From Populus alba (Eukaryota > Streptophyta > Magnoliopsida > Malpighiales > Salicaceae), in contig NC_133297.1 in NCBI RefSeq assembly GCF_005239225.2, forward strand, positions 5,154,392 to 5,218,391: a stretch of 64,000 nt of DNA. The letters run 5' to 3'. The notes below the pieces were generated by a model, which saw nothing but the letters and a program-made list of their open reading frames with translations, did no database searches and was not told the origin of the DNA. The position numbers were made by a program, and so were the translations under genes. Below, piece after piece: positions 12,061 through 23,330 of the stretch (position 1 is its first letter; the number at the start of each line of letters is the position of its first letter).

Positions 12061-13066
12061 ATTAAAGATTGTACGCGTCTATTTATGAAATTTCATTTAT
12101 TCTTAATTTGTGTTAAAAAAATATAAAAAATATTATTCATTAAAAATATCAAATAAGCGCTGTTTTGCATGCTGATATTTCATAAAATCTTGATAATTAT
12201 AATTAAATTAATCCTTTTAAATTCTGAATCATATAAAATATTTCTTAACTTTGAGTTAATTAATATTAGAAACATAAATTGAATTATCTCTCAGCAATTA
12301 ATAATTAATAGTTAGGTTAACTATATATATTTCCTTGAAAATAAAAATTACTTAACAATTTTCCCTTGACATTATATCACTGTGAACCTTGTTTATTTCA
12401 TTCCTTTTAGTCATGTAAAATTGAATATAAATTAGCATTGAATACATGAATAAAAATCTTAATTAATCAAGTATTTAAAGAAAATATGATTTTTTATACT
12501 GTTAGTACTTGTCCAGAAAACCAGAAGCAATGTATAAAAAAATTAACTAAGAATTCAATTTTACAACTTGATGTAATTTAACTATTTTCAAATTCTTATA
12601 CTTCATATTTCTTATTAGATTATTTCTAAGTCTGTTTAAAGATACCATAATAAAATTATTTGAGTTAGAAAGGGAGTTGATATGTTTTTCCTTTTATTTT
12701 TTCTCACATGCAACTCCTGTAGTATCTCCCAACTATAATATTAAAAATAGGATTTTCATTTAATTTGCGGGTTAAGGAAAAATATATGCCGATTTTCCTC
12801 ACTTGCAAAGAAAAAAGGACTCTTATTCTTCTAATTTTAAATTATTATAAAATAAAACTAGAATTATAGTCTTTGCTATAATTCGTCGAAGGCATTATAA
12901 TTGTATTGCTTTTTATATTTAATATTAATGAGATAAGAGTACAAGTCTGTAAGAGATGAATTTATAGATATAGCGACAATTGCAATGATTCTTTTTTCTC
13001 TTTTGAAATTAGCTTTAGCTACGAAGTTGATATTTTAGCGAGAAGCTAGGATTAATTAATTTCCCA

Positions 13067-13287
13067 GGACGCCGGCTTTTAAAAAATACGTCTTTGACAA
13101 AATTGACAAAACGAAAGACGTCTTTGGAAGACCCCGCCCATTTGTGGGGTCAACTATGATTCGAGACTTCAACCCTTACCCTTGCCTATAAAACCCCCCC
13201 ATCATTGAAGTAACGACACCTCACCCATTTGTCTAGAGCTCCAAACCCCAAAGACAACATCTCTCTAGCAAAAGAAGGCTGCAGAAA
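13067..13287 (+). promoter_or_regulatory. Promoter and leader of B-type copy 2
   Basis: CAGGACGCCGG, TACGTCTTTGAC, TTGACAAAACGAAAGACGTC with GACGTC at 13117-13122, then TATAAAA at 13187-13193 and the conserved leader up to ATG 13288. It differs from the other B promoters by only a few bases. Confidence 0.65.
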
Positions 13288-13918
13288 ATGGCAGAAAACC
13301 ACCCGCCCAATCATGGTTTCAAAGGAGACAGGTTGCTCTAAATCCTCTTGCCTTCAATTTTTTTTTTGCATCAAGTTCAGAGGGATTCAAATTAAATTCC
13401 TTGTCCCCTTTATTTCACCGTCTTCAATTCTCGTGTTTAAGTAATTTTAATTTTGTTATGATGACAGCATCGTAGCGCAGCATGCCATTTTTGCCCTGCT
13501 CGTGGACACATTAAGCAACCAAATCCAAGTGAAATACCTGTCAATGCCAGTGTCTCCATTTGACACCCACCAGAGGGTCATGTCAACATTTTTTGCTGCT
13601 ATGTTTATATACGCCACAACATCAGTTGCCGAGGTTATACTCCGGACGCGGAAATCAGTCCATCAAAGACTTGTCGGCAACATTCGCCTCTTTGCTAGCG
13701 CCCTTGCTACAATTCTGCTGCTGGTGACTCTTTCCCTGATTGTGTCCAGCATCATTTCTGTCCTGTGGGCCTGTTTATTTGTGAAGTTAGCATATGAATC
13801 ATGTCAAGATCTCTGCCAGTTGCTAAGCCAAACAACTGATGACGTACTGCGCATGTTGAAAAGGCTAATTGCCACTGTGACGAGCCCCGAAGAGAAACCA
13901 AACCAGTCGAATGTATAG
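13288..13918 (+). CDS. B-type small multi-pass membrane protein (family unnamed)
   Basis: Exon 1 is 13288-13331, the intron 13332-13467 (GT..AG, phase 2) and exon 2 13468-13918; total 164 residues. The start is the only ATG shared by all copies just after the leader. The first 50 residues are polar, with the family signature NQIQVKYLSM. Hydrophobic segments lie at about 52-72 (VMSTFFAAMFIYATTSVAEV), 87-107 and 108-124, forming a hairpin separated by a basic loop (RTRKSVHQR). An amphipathic C-terminal helix and a charged tail follow, ending NQSNV. There is no signal peptide and I see no catalytic motif. A membrane location is inferred from hydrophobicity; the function is unknown. By eye it differs from the B copy at 21879 at 11 of 164 residues. 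Confidence 0.8.
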
Positions 13919-14635
13919 GTCCTTACAAGTCCCGGGGCAGATTAGGACAGTTTTAAATCATGGACTTGTTGCTCCTAGCCGCTTTTTGTGATTTACGTTG
14001 TGATATTGTTTTTCTAATGATTTGGATCTCTAAATATAAGCTCAAAAGATTTTTTTTTATTATTCAATTTGACTTTTAGTTTTTAGGCTAATAAAAAAAT
14101 GTTTTTAAATTTTAAATGAAAACGAGTTGAAGTTTGGAGGTTTTTTGGTAAAAGTCTTTTAAAACATGTTTTTTCGCTCACCAAAGTTTGTTAAAGTTGA
14201 TGAAATTTCACAAATGACATGTTGTTCATATGAGTTTTTTCGCTCACCGAAGGTAAATTCCTCTATCATTTCACATAGACCAATTTAATAATAAAACATT
14301 ACTTGTAAAAAATAGATTGACCCTTCGAGATCATGTATGAATCCATTTACGTCCCTTGTTAATAAAAAACGCGGCAATTGAGGGGAAGTGCCTAATTTTT
14401 ATTTTCTTTTTTAACATTAAAGATAGTGTTTTCAAACCCAGTATAAGGTCTAGATCACGGGTTTTGATTGGATCAATTTTAATTTTTTTATAAATTAAAA
14501 TGATATTATTTTAATAAAAAATAATTAATAAATTACAATTAAATTTTTAACCAAGTTTTACAAATTAACCGGATCATCAAATCGTCAAATCCCCAAATTT
14601 TTAATTACCTCTAACTTTTTATAAACCTAATCTAG

Positions 14636-15620
14636 GCTCCGTTTGTTTGCAGGAAAGTGAATTTCTTTTGGAAAGTGAATTTCGGGGAAAGTGAATTCGG
14701 GGAAAGTGAATTCCGGGAAAGTATTTTTCGATGTTTGGTAGTGTTATGGAAAATGAACTGGAAAACACTTTCTAGTGTTTGGTTATGTCATGAAAAATGA
14801 GCTGAAAAATAACTTATTAATATTTTATTTTTCTCAAGTTTATTAAAATAATAAGGAACAAATCTTACAAATTAAAAAGTTGAATGAGAATGAAATTGAA
14901 AAAAATATATAATTTCATAAATTATCACAAATAATAATCAAAAATAACAGGGATCAAATCTAAAAATTAAAAATAAATTAAAAATAAAGAAATTAAAAAT
15001 AATAATAATCAACATTTCATAAATTATTTCAAATAAAATAAATAACAATCAAAGAACGAGGATCAAATTTGATAAATAAAAAAATTTCAATAAAAAAATA
15101 ATAAGAAAAAAGCAAATAGCAATTATAAAAATAAGGACCAAAGTTAATATAAAAATAAAAATTTTAAGAGATGAAATCGAAAAATAAATATTCAAAACAA
15201 AATATATATAGCAATCAAAAGTTTGAGGATCAAATTTGATATAATCAGCAAATAATGACATTTCTAAATTTTTCATAATTTCCGGAAAGTGTTTTCCGCT
15301 CAAATTTTTCAGGGAAACACTTTCCTGAAAACCAAGGCAAATTTTTCTTTTACTGGAAAGTGTTTTCCATTGACCAACTTTTCTACTGGCAAACAAACAC
15401 AAGAAAGTTTGGAAAGTGCTTTCCCGGAAACCACTTTCCAGAAAACAAACACAGCTAAAAGGAAAATACTTTCCTGAAAACCAAGTCGATTTTTTTTTGA
15501 CTAAAATTGACTGGAAAGTGTTTTCCGCTGACCGGAAATTGTTTTTCGTTGACCAACTTTCATAATGACAAACAAAAACAAAAAAGTTTAGAATTATTTT
15601 CCAGAAAACAAACAAGTTAC
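14636..15620. mobile_element. Non-autonomous TIR element with subterminal repeats
   Basis: The left end GCTCCGTTTGTTTGCAGGAAA and the right end, reversed, GTAACTTGTTTGTTTTCTGGAAA form an imperfect terminal inverted repeat. Both ends are crowded with GGAAAGTGAATT and GGAAAGTGTTTTCC units, a typical transposase-binding layout. TAG (or CTAG) flanks both ends and may be the target duplication. The centre is AT-rich. The long minus-strand open frame at 15049-15615 is low-complexity and not a transposase. A fragment of the same family in inverse orientation lies near 45770-46175. Superfamily uncertain. Confidence 0.55.
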
Positions 15621-15699
15621 TAGTGCCACTTTTAATTCAGCTAAATTCCGGATCAACCCACCATTTAGTTTGGGATTTTAAAATTATGATTAACGATGC

Positions 15700-15860
15700 A
15701 GACTGCTGTACGTCCGTGTGCTTCACGAGCAAGGACGTCTCTCTCGTATTTTAAATTTTTGTTTTGTCTTTTTCTGTTTTTCTTAAATGTCTTTTTAAAA
15801 AACGCCTCGCTTGTCTGTAGACGGACGTCTGAGCTCTAAAAGGGACACTCTCAGCTCTCA
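15700..15860 (+). promoter_or_regulatory. Orphan GACGTC-containing promoter relic
   Basis: GTACGTCCGTG, then GACGTC at 15734-15739 and 15824-15829, the latter in ACGGACGTCTGAGCTC, are reminiscent of the D module but have no TATA box or exon behind them. The right part (GAGCTCTAAAAGGGAC) recurs at 25815. Confidence 0.35.
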
Positions 15861-16400
15861 AGGGCAACTTATTTGTTTATCTTTTTATTCCTAATGCTGT
15901 CTTTTTACATATGCAAATGCTTGTCGAACTTGGCTCAAAAATCTATAACAAACCTGTATTATTAAGTGATGGAGATAATACGGAAAAATTACTTTTATTT
16001 ATTGTTATAACTAATTAGTTACATACTTTTGTAAAAATATTTTTAATTAAAATAATATTTTTTATTTTTTTAAATTAAAATATCAAAACTGTGATAAATA
16101 TCTATAGAAACTATTTTGATATATTTTAAATAAAAAATAATTTTTGAACAAGACAAAAACAATCACACCCTTAATTAAATTAATTACAGTGTCTTCTTGT
16201 TCAAACAACATTAAAAGTGGCAAAACTTACTTTACTGATTTTATTCAGACAAGGTTATCCAAAGTGTTAAGAGGAAACGGATGAATTAGCCACCTTTTTT
16301 ACTCGTGACTCTCCATGAAGATATTTTGGTGACTTTTCCGTTTTCAATGATAATTTTGTGGATATTTTTTTTATGTAGCACTAACATTAAAACATGAATT

Positions 16401-17450
16401 AGTTGTAACGAGACGTAGAGGTGGCTTTGACAGGTCATGAGCCATGTCACTCGGTAAGGTAAGTTGATTCTGTAAGTTTATTATGTAAAAACAAATCATA
16501 AAATACTCTCAAATAAAGACAGCATTTGGATATGTGACTCAAACGTTAAAATTATCATTGAAAATTTAAAATAATTTTCTTGTTTAAAAATAATTTTTTT
16601 TATATATTAATATCAAAAATAATTTTTTTTATAAAATATTATTATAATTTATTTTTAAATAAAAAAATATTTTAAAATAATAATCACATGATAAGAAACA
16701 CTAGGAAAAGCTATTTTTTAAGCCACTTTTTAAGGAAGGGCGGTGCTAAATTCACAGGGCATATTCATCATTTTAAGTTAAAAAGTTGTTACCAACTTTT
16801 TAGAAGAAAAAAAGTCTCACTTGTTGTGTAATTTTATTTTTTATTTTTTGAAAAAATGCATACAAGTTTAATTTTTTTAAAGAAATAAACTATCAATAAT
16901 TTTATTCTAATCTTTTAAAACTAATAAGTTTAACTTAATATTTTATCTTTTCAAAAAATCATTTTTTAACTGTGCGACACATATTGTCCACTTCATATAC
17001 TTAAAAAAAATAATCCATTAATTGATTTTTTTTTATCTTTTTTAAAAAGTACTGTAATAATAATTTTTTGTAGTATCATATGTCTCCACTCTTGAAATAG
17101 TTTATAGCTATATTATTTTTTATATTGTCATTATTTTTTCTAATCTTGATTATATCAAAATCAAATTATGATAGTAAAAAAGAGAAAAGTATTCTCAATA
17201 TTTGCAAATCATATTTTTTAAAATTATAAAATTTAATGTTCATCAGCATAATTAATGTGCGTCTTGGAAATCTTTTTAAGAATCATAACAATTAACAAGA
17301 ATAAATCTGGACGATAACAAATCTTTGATTTTAAAAAAATCTATAAAAAAATAGGCAAAAAATATAATATTAAAAAGATTACGTAACAAAACTTACTACA
17401 AAGTATTTTGTAATAAAAAAGATAAATGATAAAATTTTAAATGTATTCCT
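16401..17450 (+). repeat. Duplicated upstream block of A-type genes, copy 2
   Basis: Alignable by eye with 1-1080 and 26328-27310. It starts at AGTTGTAACGAGACGTAGAG. It carries the same internal MITE-like segment and the same AT-rich landmarks, with small indels. It leads, after about 0.8 kb of rearranged DNA, to the A gene at 18499. Confidence 0.75.
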
Positions 17451-18290
17451 GGGATGGAGCGGAATGATGCTAACTAGTACTGACCAAATCTTCTTTCGTC
17501 TTGTTTTTTTTTTCTTTTTTACTTTTTCGTCTTGGTCTTGGAGTGGGATGATGCTAATCGGGATGGAGGACGTTTAGCTCGAGACGTCTCGCCCGTTTGC
17601 TTTCTTAATTGTTTAAAAGAGAAAAAAAAAACCTCTTCCGCATACACTGCCATTCCAGAAGTCTCCAGTCATATGCAATCATTTTCATCCTTCTATTTAT
17701 GAAATTTCATTTATTGTTGATTTGTGTTAAAAAATATAAAACATATTATTCATTAAAAATATCAGATAAGCACTGGTTTGCATGTCGATAATTTTAAATA
17801 TTTACAATAAATTAAAAAAAAAACTATGATTGATTAAGAATGTTAAATGATTATTAACAGGTTTTTTGAAAACATCCATTAATCGTACTATTAGCATAAA
17901 TCTATTAACCGTCTTTAATTACACACACTAGTTTCTTGACAGGTACTTTTAAACCTGTATTATCTAATTAATCTATATTTTTTTTTTCTATTTTCTAATA
18001 GACTGTTGAACATTTATAAATGAACAAGACTTTAATGTTTATGAAATAAACATATTTTATTTTTAAATAATTTCATAAAATCTTGATAATTATAATTAAA
18101 TTAATCTCTTTAAAATCTGAATCTTATAAAATGTTTTTCGTCTTGGTCTCGGAGTGGAATGATGCTAATTGGGATGGAATTGAATGATGAGGCCTTCAAA
18201 GTATTATAACCAAAACATGTCACGAGCTGACTGTTTACACTTTACACAAACACATTTCTTCACACGAACCTTCTTATTGCTCCTGTAATT

Positions 18291-18498
18291 CTGAGACGTT
18301 TTTGAAGACGTATTTTGACTTGGGGACATTTTATTGGTTATCCAAGAAAGGCCCCACACAAAGTCCCACCAGTCAGGAAATACCGAAAAGGCCAGCCAGA
18401 ACCTCCCTGTCCTCAACGTGTATAAAATGCCCTCCCCGCCAAAAACTTGAAACCCATTCGAGCTTCAGTATCTGTGTAAAGAAATAAAACAGAGCAGA
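18291..18498 (+). promoter_or_regulatory. Promoter and leader of A-type copy 2
   Basis: GAGACGTTTTTGAAGACGTATTTTGACTTGGGG (shown in the genome from 18293; key boxes GACGTA and TTGACT) precedes TATAAAA at 18421-18427. The ATG follows at 18499. It looks fully preserved although the gene it drives is broken. Confidence 0.6.
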
Positions 18499-19178
18499 AT
18501 GGCTGAGCACCTTGGGGGAAATCCTGCCTTCGAAAAAGAAAGGTCAGTCTAGAATAAATTTCTTGGCTTTGTTTCCATTCCTTTTTTTTCCTAAGCCCAT
18601 CACTTTTCTCTTTCATGGATTGATGCTTCCTTCACTTCAATATTTTCTTTTTTACTGTTGAAGCTTCACTCAAGGGATTAGCCTCTTAAATTGTCCTTAA
18701 TTTTTGCATACTTAGTGATTTTTGTTGTGATGGCAGCATTATTATGCAACATGGAGTATCTGCCCTCTTGATTGGGACGCTAAACAATCAAATCCAAATG
18801 AATCACCAATCAAACCCATTTGACAGTCACGACGTTGTTATGTCAGTTTTCCTCGTAACTCTGTTTATATATGCAACGGCCTCGGTGGCCGAAGTCATGC
18901 TCCGAGCTCGAGAATCAACTTAGTACACACTGGCTGGCAAGCTCCGACTCTTTGCCAGTGCCCTTGCTGCAATATTGCTTCTAGCAACTCTTGCTCCAGT
19001 TCTGGGATGCATTATTTCAGTCGTCTGGGCCTGCATATTTATGGGAGTCGCATATGAATCAAGCCAAGAGCTGTACACCATTTTAAGCCAGATAACTAAT
19101 AAGTTACTTGACATGTTGACCAGGCTAAATGCACGCGTGAGGAGCCGCAAGGAGGAACCACATCAGTCACGTGTCTAG
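18499..19178 (+). pseudogene. A-type small membrane protein gene with an in-frame stop
   Basis: Exon 1 is 18499-18542 (MAEHLGGNPAFEKE), the intron 18543-18736 and exon 2 18737-19178. The only clear lesion is TAG at 18921-18923, where the A paralogues have TAC (first Y of the ESTYYT motif in the loop after the first membrane segment), giving a product of about 76 residues. Beyond it the frame is open to TAG 19176-19178, with the membrane hairpin and basic tail intact. Exon 2 also lacks a short stretch found in the other A copies (VKYQSIKGSPF is reduced to MNHQSNPF), an in-frame loss. A single-base reversion or a sequencing error would make it coding again. Confidence 0.75.
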
Positions 19179-21650
19179 GTCACTACATGTCCTTGGAATT
19201 TATATAGAGTAATTGGCACGGGCAAATACTTGTTTGGGACTATTTCCTGTTGTTCACCTCCTGCCCGCCCCTTTTTTTCTTTTAGTAAAAAAAGCATTGG
19301 ACGTTTGTAAAAAATGTAATGAAACAAGAATTTTCTCTCTCTCTTTTTTTTTTGTATTTTATTATAGGACTGGCAGATTTTTATTTTTATCTCGACTTAT
19401 GGTCAACATGCTAGCAAAAATGTTTGTGTCTTCAAGCTTGGTTAGGGGCTAAATACACATTCGGTTGAAATATTCTTCACCCAGCACGGTACACGTCAGA
19501 ACATTTAGTTTATCTAACGCGCTTTTGTTAGAGGTTGTGTTCAATTTTATTTTATTTTTATGTAAAAAGTTAATATTTCAAGCATTGAAAAAATTGTGTG
19601 ATTGTAATTAAAGTTGGTATAACAGTTAAACTTGAAATTATTTTTTTATATTAAATTTTAAATTAAATCTTACAAAAATTGTTCCAATATGACCTTATTT
19701 ATTGGTTAGATTTGAAGAACAAAAAAAAACCATGTTCGCTTCAACCCCAAAGCTAACAAGTCAGGTTATAAAAAAAATTTTTTATTCTATAATTTATAAA
19801 AAAATTATAAAAATTAATTTAATATTAAATAATAAAATTAATTAAAAAAACATAACATTAAATGATGAAATTGTAAAAAAAAAAAATAAAAGAGCCAAAC
19901 TGATTTTTTTATTTTGTAATATAATAAAGAAAGGATCAATTAAAAATAAAAAAATGAAAAAACCCATTCTTGCATGAGCTAGGTTGGGCCTATTAAAAAA
20001 ACTTATAGAGCGCTTTGGGAACGCTGTTAAAACTGAGTTACCACAAAATTTATTTATTTTTTGCTAAAATTTAATACGGTTTATATGTTTTAAATCGTTT
20101 TGATGTTCTGATGTTAAAAATAATTTTTAAAAAATAAAAAATTCATTGATATATATTTCAATACAAAAAATTATTTAAAAAAATAATCGCTACCACATTA
20201 CAAACATACTCTTAGACAAGTTCCCAATAGATAAGCCATTTGTCATTTAGGTAAATATTGTGCCGCCAAAGTTTCAAACTCATATTCTCAACATTACTCC
20301 AATGATCTTAAAAATATATTAACTTTGTTTACTGTTGATACAGTAGCCGATTATAATCTCTTTGGAAGCTAGACTTGAGCCACCACGTGGACGAATCTAA
20401 TACTTGGCACGTGATCCATGGATCTCCTACAAGGAAAAACAAAATACCCTCACTACAAAGAAAATCGGATGCAGTTGGAGAAGAAAATAATATTTAGGTA
20501 AGTATTGGGATTATATTCGTATGGTGGTTGAATATGAAATATTGGCAAATCACAAATTATAACTAAATAAGCTGGTTGTTTACTGTGCACCCACACTTAT
20601 TTCACAGCTCACCCTTATATTCATGGACTTTTTTTTATTATTATTTCAGGTCATTTAAGTTTTTTCTTTTGACCATTGAACTTTATTTATTTATAATTGC
20701 ATCATTATAAAATAAGTTAAGTGAACATGTTTTTATGTGGTGGTATGATTTTTTATTTGCATGTTCTAGTTAATCCTATATGTCATATTGTCATGTATTA
20801 TTTTGATGTTGAAATAAAAATTAATTTTACAAGATAGAATTTTAGATTATTACTAAAAAAAATCAAAGGTGATTGAAAAACAATAATGGTAGACAACAAA
20901 TCTCCTATTTAGATAAATAGTATGTCATCCATTCTATTAAAAAAGATAACAGAGAGATAAGGGTAGGTGACATTAGAAAAATAATAAACAAAACCGAGCA
21001 AGTGCCCCGGGCTTTTTTTCCCCTTAAGCTAAGCGCGTGCCAAAACCACAATGCCTAACTGTTTTTATATATTTGGTTTGATTTTTTATTTTATTTTTTA
21101 ACTAATATCCTCTCCCTGTTTTTTTTGTTTAATATTATTTTTGAAGGAATTAATATTTTAAAAGGGGTTTTACAATTTCATAATAAAAAAATTATTATAA
21201 TTTATCTTTAAATTGTTGTACTCATAAAATTTTAAATAAATTATTTGTATATGTATTATGCATTTATAATACCGAAAATCATATTTACATGACAATTAAA
21301 ATAAATCCTGATGATAAATACTAGAGAATATATAAAATAAAAGAGATAGTTCATGTAAAATATTTGTATTGTTATATGTTTCTTTTTACTTACTCTATGA
21401 CGTTTTGTTTTAGTTTTTAATTAACATTTGCAAAGAAAAATTAATTTACCATTTAATATATTTTTTAATCAATTGCATCGGACACATATATTGCTTTTTA
21501 TATTTAATATTAATGAGATAAGAGTACAAGTCTGTAAGAGATGAATTTATATATATAGTGACAATTGCAATGATTCTTTTTTCTCTTTTGAAATTAGCTT
21601 TAGCTACGAAGTTTCCCAGGACTAATTAATTTGAAGCTAGGATTAATTAA
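19179..21650. other. Spacer between A2 and B3 genes
   Basis: No gene seen. It matches, in shortened form, the spacer after the A1 gene (2979-8150). It has the TATGGTCAACATGCTAGC region near 19400, a MITE-like segment at about 20006-20225, the empty site at 20391-20410 for the MITE at 4130, and AT-rich DNA shared with 11440-11580. The small open frame at 19213-19452 lies in the 3' flank and is not conserved. Confidence 0.6.
20006..20225. mobile_element. MITE-like segment related to the one at 4130
   Basis: The interior TTTTGATGTTCTGATGTTAAAA and the right end CTACCACATTACAAACA match the 4130-4346 element. The left end AGAGCGCTTTGGGAACG is degenerate. Boundaries are approximate. Confidence 0.5.
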
Positions 21651-21654
21651 TTTC

Positions 21655-21878
21655 CCAGGACGCCGGCTTTTGACAAATACGTCTTTGACAAAATTGACAA
21701 AACGAAAGACGTCTGTTGAAGACCCCGCTCATTTGTGGGGTCAACTATGATTCGAGACTTTAACCCTTTTCCTTGCCTATAAAAGCCCCCCATCATTGAA
21801 GTAACGACACCTCACCCATTTGTCTAGAGCTCCAAACCCCAAAGACAACATCTCTCTAGCAAAAGAAGGCTGCAGAAA
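21655..21878 (+). promoter_or_regulatory. Promoter and leader of B-type copy 3
   Basis: The CAGGACGCCGG motif is preceded by a short partial duplication of its own left side (TTTCCCAGGA at 21612 and again at 21652). Two TTGACA motifs, GACGTC at 21708-21713 and TATAAAA at 21778-21784 follow. The leader is as in the other B genes. Confidence 0.65.
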
Positions 21879-22508
21879 ATGGCAGAGAACCACCCGCCCA
21901 ATCATGGTTTCAAAGGAGACAGGTTGCTCTAAATCCTCTTGCCTTTAATTTTTTTTTGCATCAAGTTCACAGGGATTCAAATTAAATTCCCTTTTCGCTT
22001 TATTTCACCGTCTTCAATTCTTGTGTTTAAGTAATTTTAATTTTGTTATGATGACAGCATCGTAGCGCAGCATGCCATTTTTGCCCTGCTCGTGGACACG
22101 TTAAGCAACCAAATCGAAGTGAAATACCAGTCAATGCCAGTTTCTCCATTTGACACCCACCAGAGGGTCATGTCAACATTTTTTGCTGCTCTGTTTCTAT
22201 ACGCCACAACATCAGTTGCCGAGGTTATACTCCGGACGCGGAAATCAGTCCATCAAAGACTCGTCGGCAATATTCGCCTCCTTGCAAGCGCCCTTGCTAC
22301 GATTCTGCTGCTGGTGACTCTTTCCCTGATTGTGTCCTGCATCATTTCTGTCCTGTGGGCCTGTTTATTTGTGAAGTTAGCATATGAATCATGTCAAGAT
22401 CTCTGCCAGTTGCTAAGCCAAACAACTGATGAGGTACTGCGCATGTTGAAAAAGCTAATTGCAACTGTGAGGAGCCCCGAAGCGAAACCAAACCAGCCGA
22501 ATGTATAG
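21879..22508 (+). CDS. B-type small multi-pass membrane protein (family unnamed)
   Basis: Exon 1 is 21879-21922 and the intron 21923-22057 (135 nt). Exon 2 is 22058-22508; total 164 residues. The N-terminus MAENHPPNHGFKGDS is identical to that of the B gene at 13288. Membrane segments lie at about 52-72, 87-107 and 108-124; two cysteines (C109, C117) are in the third segment and two more (C127, C131) just after it, close to the family consensus. A basic, proline-rich tail ends in NQPNV. All splice signals are canonical and there is no lesion, so this is one of the best candidates for an expressed copy. Function unknown; no enzymatic motif seen. Confidence 0.8.
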
Positions 22509-22795
22509 GTCCTTACAAGTCCCGGGGCAGAGTATGGTAGTGTTAAATCATGGACTTGTTGCTCCTAGCCGCTTTTTGTGATTTACGTTGTGATATTGTT
22601 TTTCTAACTCGCTAGAGAATTAGATAATTGAAGGATATGACACTCTTTTTATGGGCCTTTTCTTCTTTTTGTTTGTACGAGGAATGAGACTTGCAAAGTT
22701 ATCTGAGCTAGATTTATTTTGTGGTCGGCAAGCTCATGGAGGGGCTAAATAGTTTGATGAATGATTTCAAGTTTTTTATTTTTTACTCTAACTCA
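22509..22795. other. 3' flank of the B3 gene
   Basis: It matches the 3' flank of the B2 and B4 genes (GGACTTGTTGCTCCTAGCCG near 22552, 13962 and 35811). This likely holds the 3' untranslated region. No further ORF. Confidence 0.45.
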
Positions 22796-23083
22796 ATCTA
22801 CTATGAAGGGAAATGATAAGTTAAAATACATCTTGAACAGAATGAAAACCGTATTCTGACCTCCCCACCCAACCTTTTTTTTCTTTTAATTTTATTAATC
22901 ACCTATATTTATTTAGATAACAGTTATCGTATGATTGAAATCTCAGTTCATGGATTATCAGATCAATTACAAAATAATAATTGTTTAATTAACTCAAATA
23001 ATATTATTTTAGATAAAAAATTATTAAAACTATCTCAATTAATTTATTAGATTTAATTAGATTAAAAAAAAACCTGACGCGTG

Positions 23084-23330
23084 GATAATGTCTACGGAGC
23101 ATCGACTTTGAAACGTGGTGATGTGAAAAGTTGGGGAGTGTTCGTCTTTGACTATAAACAGTGCAATACGTCCGTGCGCTCATATCCAAGGGGACGTCCC
23201 AGGCGTTTTTCCATCTTTTTTCCCTATAAACCAATACAAAGACACCTCTTTGGTCTTACACCCACGTCTCCTACATCTCCCCCCCTCCCCTCTCTCTCAT
23301 ATATAGGAATTTTTTTATATATATAAATTC
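23084..23330 (+). promoter_or_regulatory. D-type promoter module, copy 2 (short form)
   Basis: ACGCGTGGATAATGTCTACGG, GCATCGACTTTGAAACGTGG, TATAAA at 23154-23159, GACGTC at 23193-23198 in GGGGACGTCCCAGG, a second CCTATAAACC near 23224, then ACACCTCTTTGGTC. No family exon follows before the C promoter 2 kb away. Confidence 0.5.

Larger units (their letters stand above)
8997..13060. other. Spacer between B1 and B2 genes
   Basis: No complete gene seen. It holds the D promoter-like module (9820-10230), an AT microsatellite (10231-10255), a long AT-rich middle part (10260-11800) partly alignable with 4560-5300 and 21300-21480, a copy of the distal GACGTC module (11840-12060) and the DNA just before the B2 promoter. 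The ORF at 9070-9324 (84 codons) and that at 10082-10273 have no conserved counterpart. Confidence 0.55.
13919..18290. other. Spacer between B2 and A2 genes
   Basis: No gene seen. 14040-14240 resembles 24340-24545. It also holds a TIR element (14636-15620), a promoter-like relic with two GACGTC boxes (15734-15739 and 15824-15829), a segment 15830-16400 shared with 25815-26330, the A-gene upstream block (16401-17450) and a partial distal GACGTC module at 17570-17700 (GACGTC 17583-17588). MITE-like segments lie at 16025-16175 and 16520-16730. Confidence 0.6.

Noticed and set aside
15049..15615. 188-codon minus-strand open frame
   Set aside because: It lies inside the TIR element, its translation is F/I/L/K-rich low complexity with repeated GGAAAGTG words, and it has no transposase motif.
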